Positions 46,525 through 59,400 of a stretch of 64,000 bases of DNA are shown in pieces. Source of the stretch: Ilex aquifolium (lineage: Eukaryota; Streptophyta; Magnoliopsida; Aquifoliales; Aquifoliaceae). Under the pieces are notes generated by a model, which searched no databases, was not told where the DNA came from, and saw only the letters and a list, made by a program, of their open reading frames with translations. The stretch spans positions 2,852,001 through 2,916,000 of the forward strand of contig OX637398.1 in assembly GCA_951799425.1 (NCBI GenBank). The letters are read 5' to 3'. Numbering within the stretch: the first letter of the stretch is position 1; the number at the start of each line of letters is the position of its first letter. Position numbers and translations under genes: made by a program.

Positions 46525-49500
46525 CACAAAAGTGATCTCTCACACACACATATACCCATCTATGTAGCCATGTTAAGCTTGTTTGTGAATTTTCAACTTT
46601 TTAAGGTCCTAGAATGTTCACGAGGAGTCGGGCAGATCCATCCATTGGATATTTATATGGTGCAAGAGCTTTTAAAATCATACATTTCTTCAACCAAAAG
46701 ATTTTTAGAAGGTAGTTTGATGTGTTTGGATGTCTCATGGGAGAAAACAAATTAACTGAGTTTTATGTGGCTTTTTACATTGTACCAAACTGCTTATTAA
46801 ACAAATGGGGGCTTCTGTATTCATTAATTTAGAGGAATATGATTCAATCATTGTCATCTTTCCTGGCAATGAATCGTTTTACTCGAATGAGGGTCTTCAG
46901 GTGATATGAAAAACAGAGTCAATTGATTCCGTGGGATAGCCAAATGAAATCTTCCTGCATCATTTACGATGCTTGAAGTACTCCTAAATGCTATAGTCCG
47001 CTTTACACAAAAAGTGCCATAGTCAGTAGTCAGTACTTCTTTTGGAGATCTGACTTTATATTAGTTTTGGGGGGCTACGGACCTGAATGTTTAGGTCTTA
47101 CTTTATAATAATCCAGCCTCTTCTCCAATATCATGAATGATATAACTAGTTGTTCATCTGACTAAGCCCCAGAAGCATACTAATAGGAGATGCTAATGAA
47201 GTAGAACAGAGAAGTAATGCCGTGTATAAATCTGCTCCACATAGATATATGCTTATTCACCATTTTGAAATGAAGTTTGCATTTAGAATAGTTTCACATC
47301 CAATTTTTATAAATGTTTATGGGCTTTTGTTCTATAAAGCATTGACTCTTTCAATAAAGAGCCATATAGGGTAGTCATGTTTTGGCCATTGGCATTCCGA
47401 ACAAGTACAAAATACGCAATTTCTAGACATGTGGCCAACAAAGGTGTGTCTCCTTCTTAGGTTAAACTATTACTGATGCTTTAAGTCCAAATCTTCTCAA
47501 CTCGGTGAGAAATTGTTGCCACAGATCATATTATGGTCTCTTATGGTCGCTTGATTGAGTTAACATCTTAGCTTGGTAAACTGAAACTGCCGGGAGAAAT
47601 GGAGGGATTGCTATTATTTTAAATTTATTGGATACATTCTGATAAGTGTCAGGTACCTCATTTTCTCAGGGTGCATAAGTACGAGGTTGGCATCTTGGAA
47701 GAAGACAATAATTGTTGCTGTCAAGATTTGTAAAAACTAAGCAAGTATAATGGGTGCCAGTGTATCAACACCATCTAAAGCAATTAAATCAAGGAGGAAG
47801 CACCGTCACAGGTCAAGAAAATACCAAGGAAAGCTTTCCCATTCTATGCCTGATGGAACCAGGAAAAGGAATAGTGACGCAGGTACTCGTATGGCGGATT
47901 TTGCTGTTAGTGAGTTTGTTCATACAACCACCACCTGCAGAAGATCTGAGGTTTCCAATTCGACATTCCATCTCACTCAGGTGCAATGGCACGCTAGTCA
48001 AATTGATGCTAATGGTATACTCTTGTTTCCCTTTCAAAGTTCATCTTGAAGAAATAGTTTGCCTAAGAGCAATATGAGGATTATACCTGGTTGGATTATC
48101 ATGATAACCGCTTTATTAAGGTTGTTCAAAGGAAATATGGATATTGTCCTGGTGGGAATGTGTAGCAACTTCATAAGCACAAACACAGCGTGCAATATAC
48201 TTCGATTACAGTCACTCCTAAGTTTCTCAAAGTTTTAAACAGTATATGTTAAATTCATGCCCTTCTGCCATCTAATGTTTGTCCAAATTAGTACATTGCT
48301 TGTCCAATTTCCCAACATATGCAAGGATATTCTCACTTTGTTACTGCACAGGTATAAATCCGACTTAAGTCAACTTTAGGCAATTATTTGTCAACTACAT
48401 GCTATAATTTAGACAATTACTTCTCAATCACCCAAAATTTTTGCATCATGGATGGTTTTGTTATTTTCATTTTTTCGAAATGGATTGTCCGAGTAGGTTG
48501 GGGTTACAATTTGAATAAGCTCTTGCCTGTACAGAAACAGCATTTCTTGGACTGGAATATGCCTTAATGTCTGTGAACCTTGGGGTTTTTTAGTCTTTAT
48601 TGGCTTGTCTTTAGTTTGATCCATGATTATTGTCTTCTAATGTTTATAAATTTTGGTTTCATTTCTTTGTGATGTTGGAATATGTTCTCTAGGAGTCTAG
48701 ATTAGATTTTTGTGGTGAAAGAAAAGGATCCTATACTCTCACAGGTTTATCTTATATCTATTATCTTGTGTCATGTTCATTTTTTTTTTTTTGCTGGTCA
48801 TGTTGATGCTCAAGCCTGTGAATTAGCTTACCCCTCTCCTCCTTCCCCCTTCCCCAGTAGTGGGGTTTACTAAAGAAATCTTGTCGTTATCTTAGTAAAG
48901 TTTTGAACTACAAATACCACGTGAAAGTTTTACCTTAACAATTTGACAATGACACAAAAAAATGTGTGTTTGCAGTAATTTGCCAAGAGGAATGGTTTGA
49001 CACACACAGCATTTTGGAGTCTGACTCAGATGATGAGTTCAGCAGTGTGCATGGAGGTAATGATCATTGTCCTTTTCAGTTTTAGAATGGATGTATGCTC
49101 CTTTATGGAGCTTTAAAAGTAGGGCATCAATAATTTCTGGTTCTGATACTACATCTCTACTACTAATTCATCTGAATTTATATATGCACTCTTATTTTGC
49201 TCTGCAGACTTTTTTCCGAATGTTTCAAGTGGACAAGTGCTTCAGTATGAAACTTCATCATGCTTTGTGGATAGCAAGTGTAAGTACAAAGAATACCATG
49301 AAAGATATTTGAAAATAGATAGTGGAAAAACAGAGAAGATCCTGAACAAATATGGATTCAAGGAACCAAATGGATTTGCTTTCATGAGTAAGCACAGCTA
49401 TGAGCTTTCATGCTTGGGAAGGGGTGAAGAGTATTTCTCCAAGAGAAACAAAAAGTTGGACAGTTCTTATAGAAGCTTCAATGCTGTAAAAGGGGATGGA

Positions 49501-50610
49501 CATGATTCTGAAGAGAAAACTCAAGAGAACATTGAGAAAACTGGCTTACCTCGGTTGTTTCCTTCTGTAAGTTTCAATGACAAGATTATTAATGCTTCAA
49601 GTTTAGGTCCCCAATCTCAAAGAAAGAAATCAGCAGTTATCAGGCTTTCTTTAGTGAGAAAATCGGTAGATGGAGAAGAAACCAATGAATTCTGTAAGTA
49701 TATCATGAATTCATTTCTTTGTGGTATTTATTGGCAAGAAATCTGAAGATTGCTGTTTTACCTCATATCATGATAAAGAGAAGGCAGTTCAGTATTTTGC
49801 TTGTATTTGTGTGTGTGAACATGGTTACTTTCATGTAAAACTAACAATCATACAGCAATAAACATATCCTTGTTTGTGTAGGTACATCGAAAAAATTCTA
49901 TTACCGCCCAAGAGCAGGACTCATAATTCCATGCTGTACCAAAGGGAAGCCCACTCCCATTAGTTGGTCTGAGATTGAACCCTCAAGATTTAAGCTTCGG
50001 GGTGATAACTATTTTATGTATTCTGTTAACTTCCTTCTATTGATGATTGACTAGATGTGCAGATGTCTGCAATAATTAGTTATATATATGTTTGCTAAAG
50101 TATCTCCAATTGCCTGAGGATTCAATATGCAGAGATAAGAAGAAATTTCCTGCTCCAAATTGCTGTCCTTATACTCCAATAGGTGTTGACTTATTTGTGT
50201 GCCCGAGAAAAGTTAATCACATTGCCGAACACCTTGAGCTTCCTTCTGTAAAGGCAGATGGGAAAGTGCCTCCACTCCTCATTGTTAACATTCAGGTATT
50301 TTTAGCCAATTCTTCTTTTTTTTTTTTTTCATTATTTTCTCATTACATTTACTAGTTGTCATGTGGATCGTAGGCTGTTAAGATGGAATACCAACATGCA
50401 ACTTTATCATTTCTTATGAAAGTAGTGGCTTCTGTTCATATTTATGCAGTGTTTATCTCATTGTTTGGTTGTCTCATGGCAGTTGCCTACTTATCCTGCT
50501 CCAATGTTCCTTGGTGATAGCGATGGAGAGGGTTTGAGCCTTGTACTATATTTCAAACTTTGAGAATTTTGAGGAAGACATCTCTCCCCAGTTTCAGAAT
50601 AGCATTAAGG
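46525..50610 (+). repeat. Segmental duplication, copy 2
   Basis: Direct-orientation partner of 36651-40741, about 9.87 kb downstream. In exon 3 (486 bases) I count 12 differences, 8 of them changing an amino acid. It begins inside what is the last leader intron of copy 1, so it carries neither the promoter nor the leader exons. Confidence 0.93.
47750..50563 (+). pseudogene. Truncated EDR2-like DUF1336 copy
   Basis: Exons matching copy 1: 47750-48014, 48976-49056 (one codon shorter than copy 1), 49208-49693, 49882-50017, 50133-50295 and 50483 onward. In the sixth exon two bases are missing after TTTCAAACTT, which brings TGA into frame at 50561-50563. Translation would stop after about 403 residues, inside the DUF1336 domain. 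The three exons that finish the domain in copy 1 are absent altogether, with exon 6 running straight into repeat sequence at 50611. Splice borders up to that point are intact. Since copy 1's promoter and leader are missing, any transcript would have to start from sequence behind the homoserine kinase gene. Most likely a young pseudogene; a short expressed protein cannot be excluded. Confidence 0.9.
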
Positions 50611-51711
50611 TTCAAATTTGATTTGTTAATCTTACCATTCAATCTTGTACTATCCAATATTAAGCAAGCTTCTATTGAGTTGATTTTGAGCCTATATTGA
50701 ATAACTTGAGCTTTTGACATAACTGCTGTTTTTTAATTGGTTTATCAAATCGAGATCAAATTGAGTTAAAAAATTTACGAGCTCAAAAAACGTGTTCAAA
50801 TTTGGCTCGTTCATCCTACGAACCCAATCTAGTCGAGCAGTGCCCGAGTAGATTGTTCATTTGACCCTCCTACTTGCAGGAATTATTTTTCTTCCTACCA
50901 CGTTTGGTTCCTTAATTCACCGTGTACAAGTTTGTGCATGCATGCACTTAATTTCCAAACTATCCAAGCTATTCCATTGTCAAGACGCACTTACCCTTTT
51001 GGAATAACAGAAAGTTATATAATGACTAGCTCAAAATATGGTCATAACTAGAGGAGAAGAAACGAAAAGCAAAACTTATTATTTTAAGAAAAAAAAAGAA
51101 CATTTAATTACAAAGAATTGTATATTCCAAGCATTTTTTTAATATGGAACAAAGGCACTTTGGACACCATACCAAAAAATAAAATCGATCCATAAGGGCA
51201 CTTTTTTTTTTTTTTTTAAGAGCACTTCGGATGAGTTGTTCTTTGCTACATCTGAAAAGGCCCACTTTTGCTACATGTACATGATCAATCCAACATTCAC
51301 AGAGCTAAAACTTGACAATGAATAGACCAAGATATCTCAGCAAGAAGCAACAGTTTGAGCCCCCTAGGAGTCTGGAGGACATTAAGATGGCCATAAAAGG
51401 TTCAGCCACAAAGCCTCTCCAACCTTGCCTGTCTGAAGAGGTTTGGAGAATCTAGCACTCTCAGTTCCTCTGCATCACTAGTCTGCAGAAACAACCACAG
51501 TTATTAACTTCTATTGCTGCATATTACCCCATTTCAAAAATCCATAAATATATTATGAGCATGTAAAGTAGGGAACTAGTTCGATTATGTTGCAAATAGG
51601 GAAGGGGGATAAAGAAAAGGAAAAAAAAACACGAATGCCTTCATTGGCATACTTTCCATTAAAAAAAAAAAACAAAAACAAAAACTGCGTTGGCAAAAAA
51701 TTGACAGAACT
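50611..51711. other. Repeat-bearing spacer between the truncated copy and the CDK-like kinase
   Basis: Starts with the repeat shared with 43706-43815, then AT-rich DNA. The end (about 51300-51711) should hold the 3' untranslated region of the minus-strand kinase. On that strand at about 51484-51403 there is an AG-preceded open stretch (TSDAEELRVLDSPNLFRQ) that could be an alternative last exon, though not in frame with the donor I see. Confidence 0.45.
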
Positions 51712-54700
51712 TTAGAAAGAAATTTGTGCACCTCCATAAAAACGAGATCTGCGAGCAGCTTGGCGTGTTTGACCTTTTTGTCTTCCATCAGTTCTACGTG
51801 GTTGTAATAACAATGGTCCGGAGAATGGAACACTTCCACCTTCATCATTATAGTCCTGATACATGTGATTTGGAAAATGGGTCTCAATAACTAAATGTAA
51901 AGAAGATCCCTGAATGATTTGCTGAGTTGTTGCATTAAAGGAAAAACGAAAGGAAAGATAAGTGCTTCAATTTGAGTCCTACCAGAGTATTTGTGAAACA
52001 GTTAAAAGAATATAACTTACTACTGATAGTTCTTGAGACTCGTAAAAATCTGAGGAATCGAAAGACTCTGGTCGATTAGGATGACTTTGTAGCCTTCGTA
52101 TTGCACGTTTTGCAATCTCATCATTGCCTCTCGAACCGATGTGGATCCTGCTGGAATAAACTTCATTTTCTTGCCCTTGCGATTCCAAAGCATCCTGTGC
52201 ATACAATAAACTGGATGGGTCTAATGCACTCAAATTCTGACGCCTTAAAGTGGTCAGACTGTGTAATCTTGTCGATGCAGCATCCTGTTTCCGCCTTTTT
52301 GCCCATGCAAAGCCACTTGATGGCGTAATTTGCACAGGGACCGAGCGTACGCTATCCACTTGAGATATTTCTGTCCCTTGAGAAGTCTCTGACACTGTAT
52401 CGTATGATGTTTTCACTGATCCCCTAGATTCGGTGGCTCCTTTTCCCTTATGATAATGTGCATTACCACCTTTACTTCTACGAGCAACCTGAATATTGGC
52501 CTCCCCTTCCTACATAATTAAAATAGTCAAATCAGTAGGAACAAGCTTTATTCCATTAACTGTTGATAAAGAAGTTGGCGGAGATAGGAAGACATTGAGA
52601 AAAAATGGGAGGGAGAGAGACCTCTGTGGGTGCCACTTTGCCGGAAGTGCTTGATTCTTGCAAAGGTTTATGTACTCTTCTAGAACCTCCAGATGCTCGG
52701 ACTGTAGTGCCACCTTTTTTCCTGGAATTTCAGTGATGTCTTCATTTGAATCTTAGATGCAATAAATATCAAAATTCATCTGTGAAATAATCTATCCTCC
52801 CATTATGAAAAGTAGCATAGGTCATATCTTTAAAACTAAGATATTTCAAATGATTTCTTGATTCTTTTTGACACAATTTTACCCATCCTGTATTACAAGC
52901 AGGACAGTTTCTATTCTCAAAGCTTGATTCCAAACACTCGATTCCTGAGTTGAATCAGATAAAGGTACGGGCATGGCAATAAGTCAGATAAGGACTAACA
53001 AAAGGTCCTAAGATCCATAAACAGGTCCAACCTCAAAGTTCAACTTCGGACTAGATACCTGAACCACTGAAATAGCTTGTGCAAGGGTGTAGGAATGCTG
53101 TGCAGAAACCTGGCAGCCCCTTATAGCTAAATGCACCACTGCCTTTACAAGAACAATATGGATTAAGATGTCTCACCTCCGTGCTTCCTCGCGGAACTTT
53201 GCATCAATCTCTCTATTAGGTGGGTACTTTGGCAAGCTTGAAGGATCACATGCATAAGGCTTTGTGTTGAAATACTGAGAAAGGTATCACACATCATCCA
53301 ATTAGAAAGCTAACCATAAAGAAAAATGCAATATTTGTAGAACATTCATAATCAAGTGGCATGATGAAATAGGTGAACATTCAGGGTGGCATAAATTAAG
53401 TCCAACATAAGGAAAAAAAGAGGCATCAGTTAAGAAACAATTTTAGCGAAGTAAGCTGTCTACCACAAAGTGCAAAAGTAAATTTACCTCAGAATCAAGG
53501 GCAGATGATGCAGTCCCGCGCTTGTCAGGTTCTATGGAAAGAAAAGTTTCTATTAGGTTCACTGCAGTTTTTGGGAATTCTTTACACCTCTCTCGAAGAG
53601 TACTTTCATAAGGATGCTGGGGTTTGAACATTGTTGCAAGAGGAAGCTTAGACTTTTTCCAGTACTCATCAGGTGGAGTTCCACAAAGCTTGAAGATTTT
53701 GTGCAACTGTTCAACCTGCATATGTGAAAAAATGCTCATCACTTCGGACGAGAAAAAAAAAGTTGATAGCAAAAACAAGACAATGAATTAAGTAATTGTG
53801 TCATTTGTAGTACACATGCACGTCCCACTACAAACAATGAGTAATTTATATTAGTCTGTGTGAATACATGATTTAAAAAAAAAACCTATTACAATATACA
53901 TAATTCGCTCATGCTGTAGTTTGTCTTGAAATCCCAATATCATGGAGCTCAATAGACTGAAAGCTTGATATTTATGGTTATGCAGGAAGCAACATTCTTC
54001 AAAAACAGAAATAGTTTAGTTGTTACTTCATGAATCCCCTCTTAAATGGACCACAGACACATTTCAAGGGGCAGAGAGTTAAGCCAAAATTACACAAAAT
54101 TATTACAATCAATGCGCACCCCAATTAACCCCTTCCTCAAAAAAGGATAAAGAGAGAGAAGGCTGCCAACAACAACCATATATATACATACAAATGTAGA
54201 TATACGTATACATGTTACAATGTATAATGTTCTTATTCTTATGCTTATAAGGACTATTTTGCCTTCGGTAGATAAAATAAATAGTGTTTTCTTCGTCTAT
54301 ATTCTCCTTTGCTCAATAAATATTTCCCTAGAATCCACGGGGTGTTTTATCAATATTTCGAAAGAAATTCCAATGTGTACCTTCTTAAGAGCTATTGAAA
54401 AACAAATATGAATCACCAATTGGAAATAGTGTACTTTCGGAGATATCAAATAATACAACAATGATACAAGGAATATGGGCATCGGTGCAAAATAAGCCAT
54501 GCACAATTTGAGAAATGGTCCAAATTTTTTGAAGGTGTCAGCTAGCCTAGCTAGGAAAGTCTCTTGGTAGTTGTTCAAAAGACCTGGAATCAAGGATAAA
54601 AATTTCATTTCTTTTCCATCAAGACAACTGCAACATTTCTGGTTTCCATGGAAACCGAAACGAATGTGTAATCGAATTTTGAAATTTCAATTCCAAACAT

Positions 54701-57395
54701 TGTTGAGTCCCACCTGATAAAAACTATGCACCAAAATGAAACTTTGATCCTTGCCTAGGATTGAATCCCACCTTTGTCTGTGTAGGGAGGGATCTCGGAA
54801 ATGGAAGGCCAGCCCAGTGGTAGCCCAGCCATAGTAACAAAAATGAAAGAAGGAAAGGAAGTAGTCAATTTTGAGAAGGTGCAAACCTCTGTTCTCCCTT
54901 TGAGTATAGGCCTTCCAATGAAAAGTTCAGCAAATACACAGCCCACACTCCACAAATCCACAGATACCCCATAATTTGTTGACCCCAACAAAAGTTCAGG
55001 AGGCCGATACCATAAAGTTACTACACAACTGGTCAATGGTTGCTTGTTCCTTACACTAAGGAAATTAGCCAGACCAAAATCTGCTATCTTCAAAATGCCT
55101 TCATTGTTCACCAAAATATTGGATGCTTTTACATCTCGATGCATTACTCCTCTTGAGTGACAGTGCTCAATTCCGCGCAATAGCTGCTTCATATAACACT
55201 TAATCTATACAACAGAAAAAGGGTCAATTTAACATTTTAGAACAAAAAGAAGCACCAGAGTTAATGTTACCACCTGTGCATCACTGAATTTGATGTCAGG
55301 GCATGATAATAATCCGGTGAGATCATGTTCCATGTACTCAAAAACAAGGTATATGCTGCATGATACTCGTGAAGTAATTATCCCTTCCAGTTTCATAATA
55401 TTTGGATGGTCAAGCCGGCGTAGAATTGTTATTTCTCGGGCCATAAACCTGACACTCTCTGGTTGGAAATTTTCAAACCGCACCTTCTTCAGGGCAACCA
55501 TCCTACTGGTTTCAACATTACGAGCACGATAGACGCTGCTATATGTACCTTGTCCAATCTACATACAGCGAAGCAATAAAAGAGAATTTTTGGGCATAAA
55601 TACATGAATTTATATGAAGGCAAGTATATGACAATATCACTGCTCAGCATACCATTAACAGTTGTGTAGTCAAGACAGTGAAACTATAGACAAAAAAAAT
55701 CCAGAAGGGAATAAAATCCACCATAATTACATCTACATGACCACCATCATCATGACAGCACAGCATGTCACCAAAATTAATTTCTACCGATTGAGGGGGC
55801 CTCCTTGTAAGATTCAACAAACCTCAAAAAGTGCTTTCCTAAAAGAGCAAAACTGTATTGCTCTTCCTAAGCAACCATATGTTCTGCACTTAATCAAATA
55901 ACTACTAGTAACTCCTATTTTTTGATATTGGCTTCACTGCTGTTGCTTTCAAATGATACAGCAACTGTTATAGCAATATTTCCCTACTCCCCTGTTTCTC
56001 CAGCTTATTAGTCTGTCTGAATGGATTGTTTCTTCCACACAAGCACATAGACAAGTCGAAAATGGTTAAAATATAGTTCAAGTTCTCTGATAAGATTGTA
56101 TATTCAACATTTAAATAGGTCAATAATGTCTATAACATTATTTCAGAAGTCAAAGCCAAAATGTTCATAACAAAAGAGATATTTTAGGTGAAGTAACCAA
56201 AAAAAAAAACCAAATGAGGAGTGCCAAAATAGTAAGGAGATGACTACTCACACTTAAGTTGATTGAATGGATACCTCTAGCATGGTGCAGGCCTCCTGTA
56301 AATCAAGTGGAGCAGTGACACTGTGTGTACATTTCCAAAGAAGAGGCTTTTGTGTAAGCTCTCTCTCTCTCTCTACATAGATACATACTTAACACATTGA
56401 TGGCCATAGACGTATCCCCCCGCTCCCCACAAAGAAGCCTCGAGGCTATGCATTGATAAATTTTTCTTATAGTGCACCATAATGGGATCACCAAGGAGCA
56501 AGCGTGAAAGTCTTCTAAATGGATGAGCGTCACCTTTTCCTCTAAAAGTACTCGCTCTAGCTAGGTGACCTCGCGATCTAGACTCCCAAAAGCTAGCAGT
56601 GTAGATTTACATAAGAAAGCAAAGAACTATATTGCACTGGTTGTTTAAATGTCTATGGCAGCCGAAATATATTACTCCACTAATTTTGAGTCAAATTTAC
56701 TGGAAAAAATACGGAAGTGATCTTCATAACAACCTGACTAAGAACCTCATCAACAAAACGCATACAAGCATGTGCACATATACATATAGATATATCAATA
56801 TCGCCACCTGTGCCATATAGAATCCACAACCACTAATTCTCTAAAAATATAGAAATTTATGCCCAAATAAAATTCGAAATTTTTTTTGAAATGGACACAA
56901 ACAAATGCATGGTCAGCTGTGTGAATGGCCAAACTATGACAAGCTAATCAAGAATGACAAAACATTAGAGTCAAAAAATTGTTGCGCAAACTTGGGAATT
57001 GGAATATTGGCTACCTTCTCCAATCTCTCGAATATGTCGTACCTCAGGGGCAGCCATCCCTCAATGGCTTCTCCGGCTACAGCACTAAGCCAAGCCGGCC
57101 ACCCTGCAGCAATATGCTCTCCTTCTGTTAGCCTCCCAAACCGAATGCTAAAAGCAGCCCTTTTCTCAGAGCTTCCCTTCTTTGAGGACTTCGATTTCCC
57201 CAATTCACGATGCCGAGAAACTGATTCATCCTCTTTATCATTTTCAGTTTCCTCCTTTATCTTCTCCAAATACCCAAACCCGCTTTTAATTTGCGATGAG
57301 GAATCCAAATTGGCTGATCCATTGTCCCTCACAGTCACCGGCAAATCAAAAGCAGGCGATTCAGACCTCGCCTGTTTCGAGCTAACACAACCCAT
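51712..57395 (-). CDS. CDK-like Ser/Thr kinase (At1g54610/IBS1 group)
   Basis: Plant-specific CDK-related kinase. Eight exons, read downward: 57395-57015, 55558-55274, 55204-54887, 53715-53488, 53274-53177, 52721-52622, 52509-52021 and 51855-51712; about 680 residues, frame kept throughout, GT-AG borders. It begins MGCVSSKQ, a probable N-myristoylation and palmitoylation site. The kinase domain (about 121-410) shows GQGTYSSVYRAR, VALKKVRF, a PSTAIRE-like PESVRFMAREI, MHRDVKASNILV, ADFGLANF, VVTLWYRPPELLLG and DLWSVGCVFAEL. The tail is basic and low complexity, ending FSGPLLLQPRRTD..QAARRSRFYGGAQISF, as in this group, whose members end near SGPLL..RQAVRRS. The Arabidopsis relative IBS1 acts in defence priming; the role of this copy is unknown. 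The upstream in-frame TTG is not a start. Confidence 0.93.
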
Positions 57396-57411
57396 CACCT
57401 CCAAAACCCAT
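57382..57411 (-). promoter_or_regulatory. Upstream open frame overlapping the kinase start codon
   Basis: An ATG 16 bases upstream (57411-57409) opens a nine-codon frame, MGFGGDGLC, ending at TAG 57384-57382. It is out of frame with, and overlaps, the MGC start. If it lies in the mRNA leader it could lower initiation at the main start. Confidence 0.5.
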
Positions 57412-58147
57412 CAAAAATCGATCAAACTAGGGAAGCCCCAGATCGACCCAAATGGGGACTGGGTCCAGGATTGGGGATCACCCCGGCATTAGCTCATTGG
57501 GTTGGCGTTAACACGGAGGATTGATTGCCCAGAATAACAAAAACCCTGAGAAACAGTGGTTATTTTGGGAACAAAGTTGTTGGGAGAGTCAAAGATTATC
57601 CGCTTCTCTTCCATCTGGGTCTTGCTAGATATATGGAGGAGATGGGATTGTGAGGAAAATAATCTATTTGCGTAACACGGTCCGCAGGGAAAGGGAGCGA
57701 CATTCGTGGGTCCAAATTGCTTCATCTTTCTAGTTTGTCTTGTGTTTTGCAAAAGAAGCTATGTATGGAGAGAGAGAGAGAGAGAGAACTTGTAACCGTT
57801 AAGAAGTTGAGTTCCAATTTCCATTTGTTGCTTTGGTTAGAGAGAGAGAGAGAAGGGGTCCTATGGTGGTTGTAGGCCAACTGCTCAACTACTCACCTGA
57901 GTAAATATTAACTGTTACACTACACCATGTAATGTTGATGTAACCATAAAATAAAATAAAAATAAATAAATAAATATAATAGGATCCACTTTTTATAGTG
58001 AACGTGATTATGTATTATATGACTAGGTGATTATGAATTTTAGTAGGATCATTTGCTGACCGACTTATTTACCTATGAGTAATGTTATATAACTTAAATA
58101 AAACCAAAAAAATTATAATTTAAATGCATATCATCCCTCGAATGAGT
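57412..58147. other. Promoter-side flank of the CDK-like kinase
   Basis: Contains (GA)n runs at about 57769-57788 and 57840-57853. No gene is seen. The transcription start could not be placed. Confidence 0.45.
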
Positions 58148-58155
58148 GTGTCCCA

Positions 58156-59392
58156 CTATGGAGCACGGATACTTCGAAATTGTCAAAGTATCGGTATCAG
58201 ATACGGTTTGGATATGGATACGCCTCCGATACGGTTGGATACGTATTGGATACAGCTGAGAAGTATCCTAAAATTAAAAAAATAAATTTAATTTTCGGAT
58301 ACGGCTGGATACGCTTAGGATACTCTTCGGATACGGTGGGGTATTACTTGAATTTTTTAAAAAATATAGGGGCACAAGAGCAAATATGTTTGAGCCCTTA
58401 TTTGCAAATATATTATAGAACCCTAATTTCTTTTATTCCACAGCCCCCCGTCAGTCGATCGTCGACTGGTTCTCTCTCTCACTCACAATCGACGACTGAC
58501 TGTATTTGACGTCGATCGACTACGGGTGTCTCCTCTTTCACCTCCAACGACCTGCATTTGATCGACGACAGCATCTCTCGAAGACGGAGAACATCCTATC
58601 TCTTTGTGTCCAAGTATATCAGGTAAACTCTCTCATCTCTCTCTATTTTTCTGTCTCTCTGTCGTCTCTTTTGCCTTTTACCAGTGATTAGCACTCTTTT
58701 TGACCCTTAAATTAGGGTTTGCACTTTTCAATTAAGGGGTTTTTTGGTGGCCTTGAATTAGGGTTTGCAATTAGGGTTTTTTTTTTGGAGCAATTTGGAG
58801 AACAAACTATACATATACAGATATATTACTGCTGAACTAGGTTTTTTTTTTGGGGCCTTGAATTAGGTTTTTTTGCACTACAATTCTAGATGCCCTGGCC
58901 AAACTGATTCCGTGATTCCGTGGTTCTGTGGTTCAACATAATCAGTTCCTTCAGGAACTAATTCCAAGTTTGTGCATATTGCACACTGCATACATAATGG
59001 AGGGGATAGAAATAAAGAAACGTCTTAGTAACAAGAGGGGACTGTTTTGTTGTTTGACTTGTAATAGGATAATATTCCAAATTGCCAGTTTTTTGTTGCT
59101 TGACTTGTAATCGGATGATTTTTTTTGTTTAAGCATGAACTTGATATTATGCAATATGTATGCGATATAGAATGTATGATTTATAAATGATAGAATGGTT
59201 AGTTATTATTATATATCTTTGGTAGATGTGTGATTCACTTTATAAATCATAATTATTACATTAAATATAATAATAAAATTTAAAAATATATATATTTTAT
59301 GGACGTATCCTAGCCGTATCCGTATCCTATTTTTTTAAGTTTTGCCGTATCGCTGTATCTGTATCGCCGTATCCCGTATCCGTGTTTCATAG
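58156..59392. mobile_element. Non-autonomous hAT-like transposon with 8-bp target duplication and GGATACG-type subterminal motifs
   Basis: The ends are CTATGGAGCACGGATAC and, inverted, CTATGAAACACGGATAC (15 of 17 identical). GTGTCCCA stands directly outside on both sides (58148-58155 and 59393-59400), a perfect 8-bp duplication. Near the left end there are about nine GGATACG/GGATAC(T/A) words; near the right end the complementary CGTATCC words recur. The interior holds AATTAGGGTTT repeats and a leader-like stretch ending in a donor (ATATCAG|GTAAACTC near 58622), perhaps the remains of a transposase gene 5' end. No transposase domain is readable. An 8-bp duplication fits hAT, but the termini are not the usual CAGGG type. 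Confidence 0.82.
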
Positions 59393-59400
59393 GTGTCCCA

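Noticed and set aside
57393..57404. Longer N-terminus (TTG GAG GTG) for the CDK-like kinase
   Set aside because: TTG is not a plausible start, and the MGC beginning fits the acylated N-terminus of this group.
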